Source: DASRDR01 sp963812945 [NCBI: uncultured Candidatus Rokubacteria bacterium] (GTDB lineage Bacteria > Methylomirabilota > Methylomirabilia > Rokubacteriales). Taken from it: a stretch of 64,000 nucleotides of DNA. This document shows, one piece after another, positions 1 through 9,048 of the stretch (position 1 is the stretch's first letter; every line of letters begins with the position of its first letter). A program made the translations under genes and the position numbers. The stretch lies in assembly GCA_963812945.1 (NCBI GenBank), contig CAWEXD010000008.1:1364001-1428000 (forward strand). Direction: 5' to 3'. Under the pieces are notes generated by a model. It saw only the letters and a list, made by a program, of their open reading frames with translations, was not told where the DNA came from and did not search any database.

Positions 1-1772
1 AGGGGGAAGAACACCGCCCGGCCCCCCAGGGCGCGGTAGACGCTCCGCGCGTCGCCGAGCGGCACGCCCAGGATCTCACCGCCACGGAGCCGCATGGCCA
101 GGGTGAGCCCGTTCAGCTCCACCAGGCGGTCAGCCGAGCCCGGAAGCGTGAAGAAGACGAGCAGCACGACACCGCGGCCCCGCCACTCGCGGAGCGCGCG
201 CCCCTCGCCCACGCCGGTGGTGAACGTGAAGTCGGGGGCAACGGCCACACCGCCGGACGACACCTCCGGGCCGAGGTCGCGGGTCCGCTCGGCCGCGCCG
301 AGGGCCCGGACGAAGTTGATGAGGTCCCAGCGCTCGTCGGGAGCCAGCTCGGCGGCGAAGCCCGGCATGCCGGAGCCCGTGATCCCGTGGCTGATCCACC
401 AGAAGAGATCCCCCGCCGTGTGATCGCTCGCGTGCTTGGCCGTCAGGTCGGCGGGGCGCCGGGGCAGGGCGGCGGCGGCCGGCCCGCGGCCGTCTCCGCC
501 GACGCCGTGACAGCTCTGGCAGTGCGCCCGGTAGAAGCCGTGGCCCTGGACGATCGACGCGGCGGCGTAGGGCACCGCTGGGCGGAGATAGGTTGCCGTG
601 TTCGCATCCACCGCCAGTGGATGGAGCGCCACCGTCACACCGAGTGCGAGCGCCACAGCGCCGGCCAGCGCGGCCAGGCGCCATCGCCGCGGCCGGATCA
701 CCAGGGCCAGCAGCAGCGCGACGAGTCCCAGGGTCGCCACCTGGCTCCCGATCGCGACACGAGGCTGGACGCCGGGGACCGTCTTCGTCGCCTCCCAGTC
801 GAACCGGAAGGACAGCGGCCACGCGATCTCGTCGTGCCGCGCCGGCGTCGTGAGCCCGAGCACGGCGACCGCCGCCAGGATCGCTGCGGCCAGCGCGGCC
901 TCGCCCAGCACATTGCGCTGGAGCGCCTTAGCGGCCCCGGGCTCACCGGGACCGCCGGCCGCGAGCCGGCGCCGCCACACCAGGAGGTTCCGGGCGGCCA
1001 GCGGGACGAGCGCCCCGAAGAGAATGAGCTTCACGGCCAGCCACCGGCCGTAGGCAGTCCCGAGAAAGGCCGGCACGGAGCCGACCTGCTTCCATGCCGC
1101 GAACGCCCCCGTGGCCGCGAGGGTCACGACGGCGGCGAGCCCGAGTCGCGAGAAGCGCTCGGCGGCCACCGCCGCGATGCCGGGGACCGCCAGGCGGCTC
1201 GCCCACGCCAGACAGAGCGCGAGCGGCACCAGGCCGCCCGCCCAGGCTCCGCTCGCCAGAAGGTGGAGCGCGTCGAGCCCCACCGAGACGAGGGCGCCCT
1301 CCACCGCGGAAGCGTGGCCCGCCAGCGCGCCGAGGGCGAGGCTCGCCGCCGAGAGCGCGAGGGCCTGGAGCCGGAGCGCCAGCCAGTCGCCCTCGCCGTC
1401 CTCGCTCGCCAGACGGAGGAGCGCCGCCAGCAGGACCAGCAGCCCGGTCCGGGCGAGCCAGACCGTCCCGTAGCGGGTATCGAGCAGGACGGCGAGGATC
1501 CGACCTCCGTCGAGGCTCTCCCAAGGGCCGGCCCCTGTCGCCACGCCGACCTGGCGCCAGAGGTCGAGGACGCCGGCGCTCAGCGTGATCGCCAGCGCCC
1601 AGCCGGCGACCCCGAGTAGCCGGGCATCGAGCTCACGCCGTCGGTCTCGCCCCACGGACCCGGCGGCCCGGACCGCGGGACGCACGACCAGCACGAGGCA
1701 CGCGAAGACGCCGACCAGCGAGACGGCGCCGACGGCGTGGAGCCAGCGAACCGCGACGCCGACGATCTCCAT
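1..1772 (-). CDS. CopD-like membrane protein fused to cytochrome c and a redoxin-like domain (3' end outside window)
   Basis: Reads off the left edge, so the C-terminus is missing; 590 codons are visible. Residues 1 to about 380 are hydrophobic with many predicted membrane helices and resemble the CopD family of copper-resistance/copper-import proteins. A class I cytochrome c domain follows, with heme motif CQSCH at residues 418-422 and a probable axial Met469 in a GMPGF context. After it comes a thioredoxin-fold-like stretch starting APDFTFTTG; where SCO/TlpA-type redoxins carry CxxC this one reads LPGSADR, so it has no visible redox cysteines. The likely role is periplasmic electron transfer tied to copper handling; this is inferred from domains only. 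The ATG at 1772 is chosen because it starts the first membrane helix; the frame stays open further upstream. Confidence 0.8.
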   Translation of the reverse strand, partial: MEIVGVAVRWLHAVGAVSLVGVFACLVLVVRPAVRAAGSVGRDRRRELDARLLGVAGWALAITLSAGVLDLWRQVGVATGAGPWESLDGGRILAVLLDTRYGTVWLARTGLLVLLAALLRLASEDGEGDWLALRLQALALSAASLALGALAGHASAVEGALVSVGLDALHLLASGAWAGGLVPLALCLAWASRLAVPGIAAVAAERFSRLGLAAVVTLAATGAFAAWKQVGSVPAFLGTAYGRWLAVKLILFGALVPLAARNLLVWRRRLAAGGPGEPGAAKALQRNVLGEAALAAAILAAVAVLGLTTPARHDEIAWPLSFRFDWEATKTVPGVQPRVAIGSQVATLGLVALLLALVIRPRRWRLAALAGAVALALGVTVALHPLAVDANTATYLRPAVPYAAASIVQGHGFYRAHCQSCHGVGGDGRGPAAAALPRRPADLTAKHASDHTAGDLFWWISHGITGSGMPGFAAELAPDERWDLINFVRALGAAERTRDLGPEVSSGGVAVAPDFTFTTGVGEGRALREWRGRGVVLLVFFTLPGSADRLVELNGLTLAMRLRGGEILGVPLGDARSVYRALGGRAVFFP

Positions 1773-1832
1773 CCGGACGCGATCAGGCCACCAGGCCGAC
1801 GCGGCTCGGCCGGGCGGATGCGGGGAAACGGC

Positions 1833-2060
1833 TCATCGAGCGGGGGGCTCCGGCCCGTCTTGACGCGAGGCGCCCGGGCCGCCGTCCGGGTGATCCGGCG
1901 CGAAGAATGCCCACGCCGCCAGGCCCACCGCGATCACCGCGCCCCCCACCAGGAGCCACGACATCCAGCCAAACCCACTCCGGGTGGGCGCGGGGACCCC
2001 GTGGTCGGCCAAGGCGGGGGCCGTCGCCAGGAGACAGACGGCCATCACGATCCATTGCAT
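1833..2060 (-). CDS. small membrane protein upstream of the CopD fusion
   Basis: A 75-residue protein with an N-terminal signal-like segment (MQWIVMAVCLLATAPALA, probable cleavage after ALA) and one membrane helix around residues 32-52, followed by a short hydrophilic Pro/Gly/Arg-rich tail. It ends 60 bases before the CopD-cytochrome gene on the same strand and is probably co-transcribed with it. I do not recognise a family. The signal peptide plus single anchor would fit an accessory periplasmic protein of the copper/cytochrome system, but that rests only on position. A longer reading frame on the same strand in another phase lacks these protein-like features. Confidence 0.6.
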   Translation of the reverse strand: MQWIVMAVCLLATAPALADHGVPAPTRSGFGWMSWLLVGGAVIAVGLAAWAFFAPDHPDGGPGASRQDGPEPPAR

Positions 2061-2218
2061 GTCGGAAGGCTTATTTTCTCACGGGTTTCCGGCAGCCCCG
2101 CAAACCTTGACTTCCGCGGGGAGCGGCGACGAGAATGAGCCGTTCGGCGCCCGGGTGGCGTGTTCCCGCGCCGCATCGGGCCTCGCGTCCCACCGAGGTC
2201 TAGGTCAGGGGAGGGGCA

Positions 2219-3361
2219 ATGGAGTTGGCCGGCGTCCTGCGGGAGGCCATGAGCATCGGGGCGTCCGACGTCCATCTCAAGGCGCGGCAGTTCCCCGTCC
2301 TCCGGGCGCGCGGGCATCTCATGCGCCTGGAAAACTGGCCGCTCCTGGACCCGAAGGACCTCGAGCAGATGGCCGGGGCGATGCTCAACCAGCTCCAGCG
2401 CCAGCGGTTCGAGCGCGAGGGCGGCGTCGACGTCCAGTACACCGTCGCCGGGATCGGGCGCTTCCGGGCGAGCATCTTCCGGGCGCGGGGGTCCGTCGGG
2501 ATCGCGCTCCGCGTCGTGCCGTACGAGCCGCCGACCTTCGAGGAGCTGCACCTGCCGCCGGTCGTGGCGAAGCTGGCCATGGAGCCCCGCGGTCTGGTCC
2601 TGGTGACGGGCCCGGCCGGCTCCGGCAAGACCACGACGCTGGCGTCGATGATCAACCACATGAACCACCACCGCGCCGACCACATCGTCACGATCGAGGA
2701 CCCGATCGAGTACCTGTTCGAGGACGGCACCAGCATCATCACCCAGCGGGAGGTGGGAATGGACGCACCGGCCTTCGCCGAGGCGCTCCGGATCTGCCTC
2801 CGCCAGGATCCGAACGTGGTCATGGTCGGCGAGATGCGCGACGTCGAGACCACGCAGACGGTGCTGACCCTGGCCGAGACGGGCCACCTCGTCCTCTCGA
2901 CGCTCCACACGATCACGGCCGCGGAGACGGTCAACCGGATCATCTCCCAGTTCCCGCCGGATTACGAGCGCCAGATCCGCCAGCAGCTCGGGCAGGTCCT
3001 GAAGGGCGTCATCTCCCAGCGCCTCATGGAGCGGGGCGACGAGCCGGGGCTCATCCCCGCGGTGGAGGTGCTCGTCGGTACGCTGACCGTGCAGCGGTGC
3101 ATCGAGGAGCCGAGCCGAACGGCCCAGCTCGGGCAGGTGATCGCCGAGGGCCGGGACACCTACGGCATGCAGACGTTCAACCAGAGCGCCATCGAGTGGT
3201 ACCAGAAGGGCATGGTCTCCTACGAGGAGGCCCGGCGCACCGCCACCTCCCAGACCGACTTCGAGGTCGAGGTCGAGCGGCTCTCGCTGGCCCAGGACGT
3301 CGCCACGCGCAAGGCGGCGGCGGCGGCGCCGTCAGCGCCCCGGCGCTCGGCCACCCGGTAG
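2219..3361 (+). CDS. PilT/PilU-family type IV pilus retraction ATPase
   Basis: A 380-residue secretion-type hexameric ATPase that would depolymerise type IV pili and power twitching or DNA uptake at the inner membrane. Visible signatures are Walker A GPAGSGKT at 131-138, Asp box HIVTIEDPIEY at 155-165, atypical Walker B VVMVGEMRD around 200-208 and His box TGHLVLSTLHT at 221-231. Length fits PilT/PilU (about 340-390). The start has a strong GGGGAGGGG Shine-Dalgarno. The C-terminal tail is Ala/Lys/Arg-rich and poorly conserved. No other pilus gene lies nearby, so this is an orphan copy; the choice between PilT and PilU cannot be made from sequence inspection. Confidence 0.9.
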   Translation: MELAGVLREAMSIGASDVHLKARQFPVLRARGHLMRLENWPLLDPKDLEQMAGAMLNQLQRQRFEREGGVDVQYTVAGIGRFRASIFRARGSVGIALRVVPYEPPTFEELHLPPVVAKLAMEPRGLVLVTGPAGSGKTTTLASMINHMNHHRADHIVTIEDPIEYLFEDGTSIITQREVGMDAPAFAEALRICLRQDPNVVMVGEMRDVETTQTVLTLAETGHLVLSTLHTITAAETVNRIISQFPPDYERQIRQQLGQVLKGVISQRLMERGDEPGLIPAVEVLVGTLTVQRCIEEPSRTAQLGQVIAEGRDTYGMQTFNQSAIEWYQKGMVSYEEARRTATSQTDFEVEVERLSLAQDVATRKAAAAAPSAPRRSATR

Positions 3362-3429
3362 CGAGCGCCACCCCCCGATCCTCTCCCGTTCCTCGGTCGC
3401 GCGCGGCCGAGAGGGCTCCGAGGCGTTTC

Positions 3430-4872
3430 GTGCAGGTCGAGCAGGTCCGCCCGTATCTCTGGCGCATTCCGAAGGACGCGCGCCCCGGCATGCGGGTCCC
3501 CGGGCTGATCTACGCCGACGAGGCCCTCATGGCGGCGATCCAGGGTGATCTCGCCCTCGAGCAGGTGGCGAACGCCGCGGCGTTGCCCGGGATCGTCAAG
3601 GCGTCGCTCGCGATGCCCGACATCCACCAGGGATACGGCCTTCCGGTCGGCGGCGTCGTCGCCACCGACGCGGAGGACGGCGTCGTGAGCCCGGGCGGGG
3701 TCGGCTACGACATCAACTGCGGCGTGCGCCTCCTGCGGACGGACCTCGTGGCCGCCGACGTCCGGCCGCGGATGGAGCGGCTGATCGACGCGCTCGCCCA
3801 GGCGATTCCATCGGGAGTCGGGTCGACCGGGCGGGTCTCGCTCTCGGCGGCCGAGATGCGGCGCGGGCCGGCCCGGGAGGGCGCCCGGTGGACGGTGGCG
3901 CGGGGGTACGGGGACGCCGAGGAGCTCGGCCGGATGGAATCCCACGGGCAGCTACCGGGCGCCGATCCGGACAGCGTGTCGGCGAAGGCGTACGAGCGCG
4001 GCCGGAGCCAGCTCGGCTCGCTCGGATCGGGCAACCACTTCCTCGAGGTGCAGGTCGTCGAGACCGTGCTCCTGCCCGACGTCGCGGCGGCGCTGGGCCT
4101 CGACGAGGGGCAAGTCACCGTGATGATCCACACCGGGTCCCGCGGGTTCGGCCACCAGGTCTGCACGGACGCCCTCGGTGTGATGCAAGGGGCCATGCGC
4201 CGCTACCAGATCACCCTCCCGGACCGGCAGCTGGCCTGCGCGCCGCTCTCGTCCCCCGAGGCGCGCACGTATCTCGGCGCCATGCGGGCCGCCGCGAACT
4301 TCGCCTTCGCCAACCGGCAGTGTCTCGCCCACTTCGCCCGGGAGGCGATCGAGCGGACCCTCGGCGTCTCGCCCCGGGCTCTCGGCTGGCGCCTGGTCTA
4401 CGACGTGGCGCACAACATCGCCAAGGAGGAGGAGCACGAGGTCGACGGGCGCCGCCGGCGCCTCCTCGTGCACCGGAAGGGGGCCACGCGGGCGTTCCCG
4501 CCCGGCCATCCCGAGCTGCCGGACGCGTACCGCGCGGTGGGGCAGCCGGTCCTGATCCCCGGTGACATGGGCCGGTACTCCTACGTCCTCGTGGGGGCGC
4601 CCGGCGCGATGCGGGAGACGTTCGGGAGCACGTGCCACGGCGCGGGACGGGTGCTCAGCCGGACGGCCGCGGTCCGCGCGGCGCGAGGACGGTCGATCGC
4701 CGACGAGCTCCGGGCGCGCGGCATCGTGGCGCGGGCGGGCGGCCGGGAATCGCTCGCCGAGGAGATGTCGGAGGCGTACAAGGACGTCCGGAACGTCGTG
4801 GACGTCGTCGAACGGGCCGGCCTCTCCCGCGTCGTCGCGCGGCTCCGCCCCCTCGGCGTCGTCAAGGGTTAG
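3430..4872 (+). CDS. rtcB: RNA-splicing ligase RtcB
   Basis: A 480-residue RtcB, the Mn/GTP-dependent ligase that joins 2',3'-cyclic phosphate or 3'-phosphate ends to 5'-OH ends in tRNA splicing or RNA repair. Metal and active-site features visible: DINCGVR with Asp94 and Cys97, SLGSGNHFLE, HTGSRGFGH and TCHGAGR, whose His403 corresponds to the guanylylated histidine. No intein interrupts it. The GTG at 3430 is preferred because VQVEQVRPYLWRIPK matches the family N-terminus; the frame is open far upstream through the pilT region but that extension is low-complexity and out of phase with pilT. No archease gene accompanies it in the window. Confidence 0.93.
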   Translation: MQVEQVRPYLWRIPKDARPGMRVPGLIYADEALMAAIQGDLALEQVANAAALPGIVKASLAMPDIHQGYGLPVGGVVATDAEDGVVSPGGVGYDINCGVRLLRTDLVAADVRPRMERLIDALAQAIPSGVGSTGRVSLSAAEMRRGPAREGARWTVARGYGDAEELGRMESHGQLPGADPDSVSAKAYERGRSQLGSLGSGNHFLEVQVVETVLLPDVAAALGLDEGQVTVMIHTGSRGFGHQVCTDALGVMQGAMRRYQITLPDRQLACAPLSSPEARTYLGAMRAAANFAFANRQCLAHFAREAIERTLGVSPRALGWRLVYDVAHNIAKEEEHEVDGRRRRLLVHRKGATRAFPPGHPELPDAYRAVGQPVLIPGDMGRYSYVLVGAPGAMRETFGSTCHGAGRVLSRTAAVRAARGRSIADELRARGIVARAGGRESLAEEMSEAYKDVRNVVDVVERAGLSRVVARLRPLGVVKG

Positions 4873-4881
4873 GGGTGAGCG

Positions 4882-5190
4882 ATGAACGTCAAGGGGATCC
4901 TAATGGACGGCAGGGACAGGCAGGAGTACCTGCTCGGGTTCGCGCGTCGGCCGATGGGGGAGTTCTCCGGACCGCCCACGCTGAGTCGCCGCGGGTCGGA
5001 CGGGACGTTCCAGGTCTACGAGGACCTTCAGGAGGCGTCGCGGGTGGCGGCGTCGCAGCTCGTGCGCCGGGAGGCGCACCTGATCGGATCCGGCTGGGGG
5101 AAGGAGCTGTTCCTCTGGAGGGCCTTCGCGGACGCGCTCACGTCACTGCCGTCCCCGCCCCGCTGGCCCACCTGGCGCCCGCCCGAGTAG
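4882..5190 (+). CDS. hypothetical protein downstream of rtcB
   Basis: A 102-residue frame beginning nine bases after the rtcB stop with a GAG-type ribosome site. Codon third positions are GC-rich like those of neighbouring genes and the amino-acid composition is balanced. It is rich in Arg/Glu with a Trp-rich C-terminus and no membrane helix or signal peptide. I do not recognise a family. Tight spacing suggests co-transcription with rtcB, but no function follows from that. It could still be a chance open frame. Confidence 0.5.
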   Translation: MNVKGILMDGRDRQEYLLGFARRPMGEFSGPPTLSRRGSDGTFQVYEDLQEASRVAASQLVRREAHLIGSGWGKELFLWRAFADALTSLPSPPRWPTWRPPE

Positions 5191-5218
5191 CCGGTCCGTC
5201 CCCTGAGTGGCACGCCGG

Positions 5219-6262
5219 TCAGCCGCAGGCGACCGAATAGATGTGCTGCACCTCGCCAGGGAGCGGCGTGGCCTGCCAGCTCTTGCCGCCGTCCTGGGTG
5301 CCGAAGACCTCACCATCGTAGCGCGCCCCGATATAGACCAGCGCCGGATCGCGCTGGTGCAGGCCGATCGACATGATCGTGCCGTGTACCTGGACCTTGT
5401 CGAAGCGCTTCCAGCTCTTGCCGCCGTCGTCGCTGCGATAGAGCCCGCCGTCGTGGCTCGCCGCGGCGACGGAGAGGGCGGCGTAGAGCGTGTTGCGCTC
5501 GGTCGGCGAGGCCTTGACGTCGCGGCCGTAGGTGGTCGGCGAGAAGCGGCCGACATCCATGTCCTGCCAGCTTCGGCCCTGGTCGCTGGTGCGGAACAGC
5601 CCCATGCGCAGCGCCACGATCGCCGCGTCGGGATCGGCGGGATTGATGGTGACGGCGTGGCCGTCGAGCATGCCCTCGGCGGTGGTGTCGCTCACGATCT
5701 TGCTCTTCAGGTGCGGTAGCTCGGCGAGCTTGATCAGCCCGTCGCTGCAGTCGCGCCAGGTCTCGCCGCCGTCAGTGCTGCCCATGACGCCATTGATCTC
5801 GAGCGCGGCGTAGATCTCGTCCGGGTTGGCGGGATGCTGCGCGAAGCGCATCACGCGCGAGGCGAACGGTCCCTTGCAATGCGCGGCGATCCCTGGCGCC
5901 GGCAGCTTGCGCCAGCTCTGCCCGGTGTCGTCGCTGCGATAGACGTCGATCGGAGAGGCGCCGGCCAGCATCCTCTTCGGATCGCGGCTGTCGACCATGA
6001 AGCACCAGATCTGCTTGCTCGTGTCCGGTAGGTCGGCCCGCGTGAAGGTGGTGCCGCGATCCGTGCTGCGCCACACGCCGTCGCTGGTGCCGGCGAACAC
6101 CAACTCGGGATTGTCGGGGTGGACGAAGACGGTGAAGGCCTGGACGCTACCCAGCACGTGCCGCCAGTCGCCGCCTTTGGCGGCGCGCTGGAACACGCCG
6201 ACCTGGCCGGGGTGATCGGGCTTGCCGAAGTAGCCTGCGACGCCGACGTAGACGTTGGACAT
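5219..6262 (-). CDS. BNR/Asp-box beta-propeller protein (VPS10/sialidase-like repeats)
   Basis: A 347-residue repeat protein with at least six Asp-boxes of the form S/T-x-D-x-G-x-S/T-W/F (for example STDRGTTF, SDDTGQSW, STDGGETW, TSDQGRSW, SDDGGKSW, TQDGGKSW), typical of BNR propeller blades in sialidase/VPS10-like proteins. There is no sialidase catalytic set that I can identify and no signal peptide: it starts MSNVYVGVAGYF after a GGGAGG ribosome site. It stands alone on the minus strand between two plus-strand units. Families of this kind are usually annotated only as WD40/YVTN/BNR-like; ligand and role are unknown. Confidence 0.8.
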   Translation of the reverse strand: MSNVYVGVAGYFGKPDHPGQVGVFQRAAKGGDWRHVLGSVQAFTVFVHPDNPELVFAGTSDGVWRSTDRGTTFTRADLPDTSKQIWCFMVDSRDPKRMLAGASPIDVYRSDDTGQSWRKLPAPGIAAHCKGPFASRVMRFAQHPANPDEIYAALEINGVMGSTDGGETWRDCSDGLIKLAELPHLKSKIVSDTTAEGMLDGHAVTINPADPDAAIVALRMGLFRTSDQGRSWQDMDVGRFSPTTYGRDVKASPTERNTLYAALSVAAASHDGGLYRSDDGGKSWKRFDKVQVHGTIMSIGLHQRDPALVYIGARYDGEVFGTQDGGKSWQATPLPGEVQHIYSVACG

Positions 6263-6458
6263 GTCCAGTCCTCCCGCTCGGGCAGCTTGCCACCCAGTGT
6301 CCCATAGCGCCACCGCACGATGTGACGGCTCTCGGGCCCGCCGATTCCCCTGATCGCCGGGGCCGCCAGCGGCCCCGGCTGAGGAGGCGTGTCGTTCAGT
6401 GGACCAGCGGTCTCTTTGACTCTTTGCGGCCTCTCGGGAATCGGCGGGTGCCGCTTCC

Positions 6459-6487
6459 TTGCTCGCACTTCCGCCGTCTGTTAAGCT
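6459..6487 (+). promoter_or_regulatory. sigma-70-like promoter, leaderless radical SAM gene
   Basis: TTGCTC (6459-6464), 17-base spacer, TAAGCT (6482-6487). The ATG of the next gene is at 6497, nine bases after the -10 box, with no Shine-Dalgarno between, so transcription should begin within about three bases of the start codon. The same -35 hexamer and spacing recur before the ABC exporter at 46185. Confidence 0.5.
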
Positions 6488-6496
6488 GTAGCCCGC

Positions 6497-8215
6497 ATGT
6501 CCTGGAGTCTCAAGGAAAAAGCCGACCGCCTTCTCTCGCAGGAGACCGGCACCATCCGCAAGGACTGGGGGGGGCGCGTCTCGTTCGCGCTGGTCTACCC
6601 GAACACCTACGCGGTCGGGATGTCGAACCTCGGGTTCCAGACGATCTACCGCCATCTCAACGCCCTCCCCGACGTCGTGTGCGAGCGCGCGTTCCTGCCC
6701 GACCCGGAGGACCTCCCCGAGTACAAGCGGACCGGGGCCGGACCCTTCTCCCTCGAGTCCAAGCGACCCCTGGGCGACTTCGACCTGGTCGGCTTCTCGA
6801 TCACCTACGAGGGCGACTACATCAACACGCTCCGCCTCCTCGGCATGGCCGGCATCCCGCTCCGCCCCGAGGATCGCCGGCCCGCGGATCCCTTCGTCCT
6901 GATGGGCGGCGTGTGCGCCTTCGCCAACCCGGAGCCCGTCGCGCCCTTCATGGACTTCGTGGTGGTCGGCGAGGGGGAGGAGATCGTCGGGGAGATCGTC
7001 GCGGCGTACCGGGAGGCGTTCGGGGCGACCTCCCTCGACGACCGCCGGCGCGAGGCGCTCATGGATCGGCTCGCCCCGATCCCCGGTATCTACGTCCCCC
7101 AGCGCTACGCGGTCTCCTACGGGGACGACGGCACGCTCGCCGCCGTGCGCCCGGAGGACGGCGTCCCCGCCATCGTGGCGAAGCGACGCCTGAAGAAGGT
7201 CGACGACTTCCGCACGATCTCCCTTCTCCGGACGCCCAACGCGGAATACGGCCACCTGGCGCTCCTCGAGGTCGGGAAGGGATGCGGGCGCGGCTGCCGC
7301 TTCTGCCTGGAGGGACAGATCTACCGCCCGGTCCGCCACCGGAGCCTCGACGCGCTCCGGGAGACGGTGCGGGAGATCAAGAAGGATTCGACGCGGGTCG
7401 GGCTCGTCGGGGCGTGCGTGTCCGACTATCCGTGGATCGGCGGGCTGATGCAGGTGCTCGAGGAGGAGGGGCTCGAGGTCTCCATCTCCTCGATTCGCGC
7501 CGACAGCCTCACCGAGGAGCTGGTCTCGTCGCTCCGGCGCGGCGGCCACCGGACCCTCACGGTGGCGCCGGAGGCCGGCACCGAGCGGCTCCGGCACGTG
7601 ATCCGCAAGGACATCTCGGACGCCCAGCTCTACGAGGCCTGCGACCTGGTGCGCGCCCATGGCCTCCCGAACCTCAAGTGCTACTTCATGATCGGGCTCC
7701 CGACCGAAACGGACGAGGACATCCTGGCTATCCCGAGCCTGGCCGCCCGGCTCCTCGAGCGGCTGCGCGTCCCGTCGCCGAAGGGCGAGCCGTTCGGCCG
7801 CCTGACGCTGTCGATCAGCTCCTTCGTGCCGAAGCCGTGGACGCCGTTCCAGTGGGCGCCCTTCGATGCCGTGAGCCGGCTCGAGTCGAAGCTCCGGACG
7901 ATCAAGGCCGGCGTGCGGCGGTTCCCCAACGTGCGCGTCCTCCACGAGAACCCGCGCGAGGCGTACCTCCAGGCGATGCTCGCGCGCGGCGACCGCCGGG
8001 TCGCGGACTTCCTGGAGCAGGCCGCGCGGCTCGAGGGCGACTGGCGGACGGCGCTTCGCGAGTGGGACGGCGATCCCGACTTCTACACGCACCGCGAGCG
8101 CGGGCTCGACGAGGCCCTGCCGTGGGACCATCTCGACGTCGGCGTGCGGAAGGCCGGGCTGGTCCGCGAGCACCAGCGCGCCGGGCTGTCGGCCGAGCCC
8201 GCCGCGGCCGGCTAG
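6497..8215 (+). CDS. B12-binding/radical SAM protein (TIGR03960-like)
   Basis: A 572-residue protein. The N-terminal third resembles a cobalamin-binding Rossmann domain (YPNTYAVGMSNLGFQTIYRHLN; VGFSITYEGDYINTL), followed by a radical SAM barrel with the cluster motif C263-x3-C267-x2-C270. The set matches the TIGR03960 family, which in many bacteria is paired with or fused to a DUF2344 (TIGR03936) domain. Here the protein stops without that domain and the next gene is a chlorite-dismutase relative. Substrate is unknown; a tRNA or cofactor modification role is only a guess. Start at ATG 6497 is the first in frame and gives the family N-terminus. Confidence 0.8.
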   Translation: MSWSLKEKADRLLSQETGTIRKDWGGRVSFALVYPNTYAVGMSNLGFQTIYRHLNALPDVVCERAFLPDPEDLPEYKRTGAGPFSLESKRPLGDFDLVGFSITYEGDYINTLRLLGMAGIPLRPEDRRPADPFVLMGGVCAFANPEPVAPFMDFVVVGEGEEIVGEIVAAYREAFGATSLDDRRREALMDRLAPIPGIYVPQRYAVSYGDDGTLAAVRPEDGVPAIVAKRRLKKVDDFRTISLLRTPNAEYGHLALLEVGKGCGRGCRFCLEGQIYRPVRHRSLDALRETVREIKKDSTRVGLVGACVSDYPWIGGLMQVLEEEGLEVSISSIRADSLTEELVSSLRRGGHRTLTVAPEAGTERLRHVIRKDISDAQLYEACDLVRAHGLPNLKCYFMIGLPTETDEDILAIPSLAARLLERLRVPSPKGEPFGRLTLSISSFVPKPWTPFQWAPFDAVSRLESKLRTIKAGVRRFPNVRVLHENPREAYLQAMLARGDRRVADFLEQAARLEGDWRTALREWDGDPDFYTHRERGLDEALPWDHLDVGVRKAGLVREHQRAGLSAEPAAAG

Positions 8216-8252
8216 GAGCGGGCGCCCGAGGCGGGCGCGGCGGAGGCGAGGC

Positions 8253-8963
8253 ATGACACGACCCGAAGGCGCCAAGGTAGACATCCTGGAGCACGGCGCG
8301 AACCAGCAGACCTCGACCCGGCGCCTCTACTTCCAGCTCCAGGCCTTCGGCGACTGCGACGATCCCAAGCGTCTCGCCGGCGCGCTCGAGCGCGCCCGTG
8401 TCGAAGGCGTCCTCTACGCGGACGTGGCCGATCCCCTCGGCGTCGCCATTCTCGGGATCGCCGAGGACCCCGCGTTCTTCGTGGGCCGATGGCGGGAGCT
8501 CCTCGGGGGCGAGCCCTTCCTGGGGCTCCGGCGGAAACCGGAGCTCACGATGTTCGGGCGGACCTACTCGAGCGGCTTCGAGGCGGATCTCGAGGACTGG
8601 CTCCTGGCGCGCCCGCGGCGGACCGCCCTCAGCCCGGACTGGCCGTGGGCCATCTGGTACCCCCTCCGCCGGACCGGCACCTTCGCCCGGCTCACGCCCC
8701 AGGAGCAAGGCGCGATCCTCAAGGAGCACGCCGCGCTCGGGCGCACCTACGGCGAGGCCGACCTCGCCCACGACGTCCGCCTCGCCTGCCACGGGCTCGA
8801 CACCCACGACAACGACTTCGTGATCGGCCTGGTCGGGCGCGAGCTCCACCCCCTCTCGCAGCTCGTCCAGACGATGCGCCGCACCGCCCAGACGTCGGAG
8901 TTCATCCAGACGCTCGGGCCCTTCTTCGTGGGCCACGCCCTCTGGCGCGGCGCCTCCGTGTAG
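8253..8963 (+). CDS. chlorite dismutase/HemQ-family heme protein
   Basis: A 236-residue member of the Cld superfamily (dimeric alpha-beta barrels binding heme or coproheme). The region from about 135 to 230 carries the family pattern: WYPLRR, a helix EHAALGRTYGE, a GLDTHDNDFVIGL strand, LVQTMRRT and GPFFVGHAL. Members include coproheme decarboxylases of heme biosynthesis, true chlorite dismutases and DyP-like peroxidases. The histidines in HDVRLACHGLDTHD are candidates for the proximal ligand, but I could not assign it. The gene follows the radical SAM gene by 37 bases. No other heme-pathway gene is present, so I prefer the neutral family name. Confidence 0.75.
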   Translation: MTRPEGAKVDILEHGANQQTSTRRLYFQLQAFGDCDDPKRLAGALERARVEGVLYADVADPLGVAILGIAEDPAFFVGRWRELLGGEPFLGLRRKPELTMFGRTYSSGFEADLEDWLLARPRRTALSPDWPWAIWYPLRRTGTFARLTPQEQGAILKEHAALGRTYGEADLAHDVRLACHGLDTHDNDFVIGLVGRELHPLSQLVQTMRRTAQTSEFIQTLGPFFVGHALWRGASV

Positions 8964-9048
8964 GTCCCTCTCCCAGGGGCCCACTCTCGCCTCACTCGAG
9001 CGGCATGCGGCAGTCCGGACCGTCGCGCGAGAACGCGGCCGCGCCGCC

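Noticed and set aside
1984-3429. N-terminal extension of the RtcB frame
   Set aside because: Overlaps pilT in another phase, has Arg/Pro/Gly-rich noise composition, and the RtcB family begins at 3430.
6263-8284. Minus-strand extension of the Asp-box gene frame antisense to the radical SAM gene
   Set aside because: ATG 6262 has a clear ribosome site; the extension is a shadow of the plus-strand gene.
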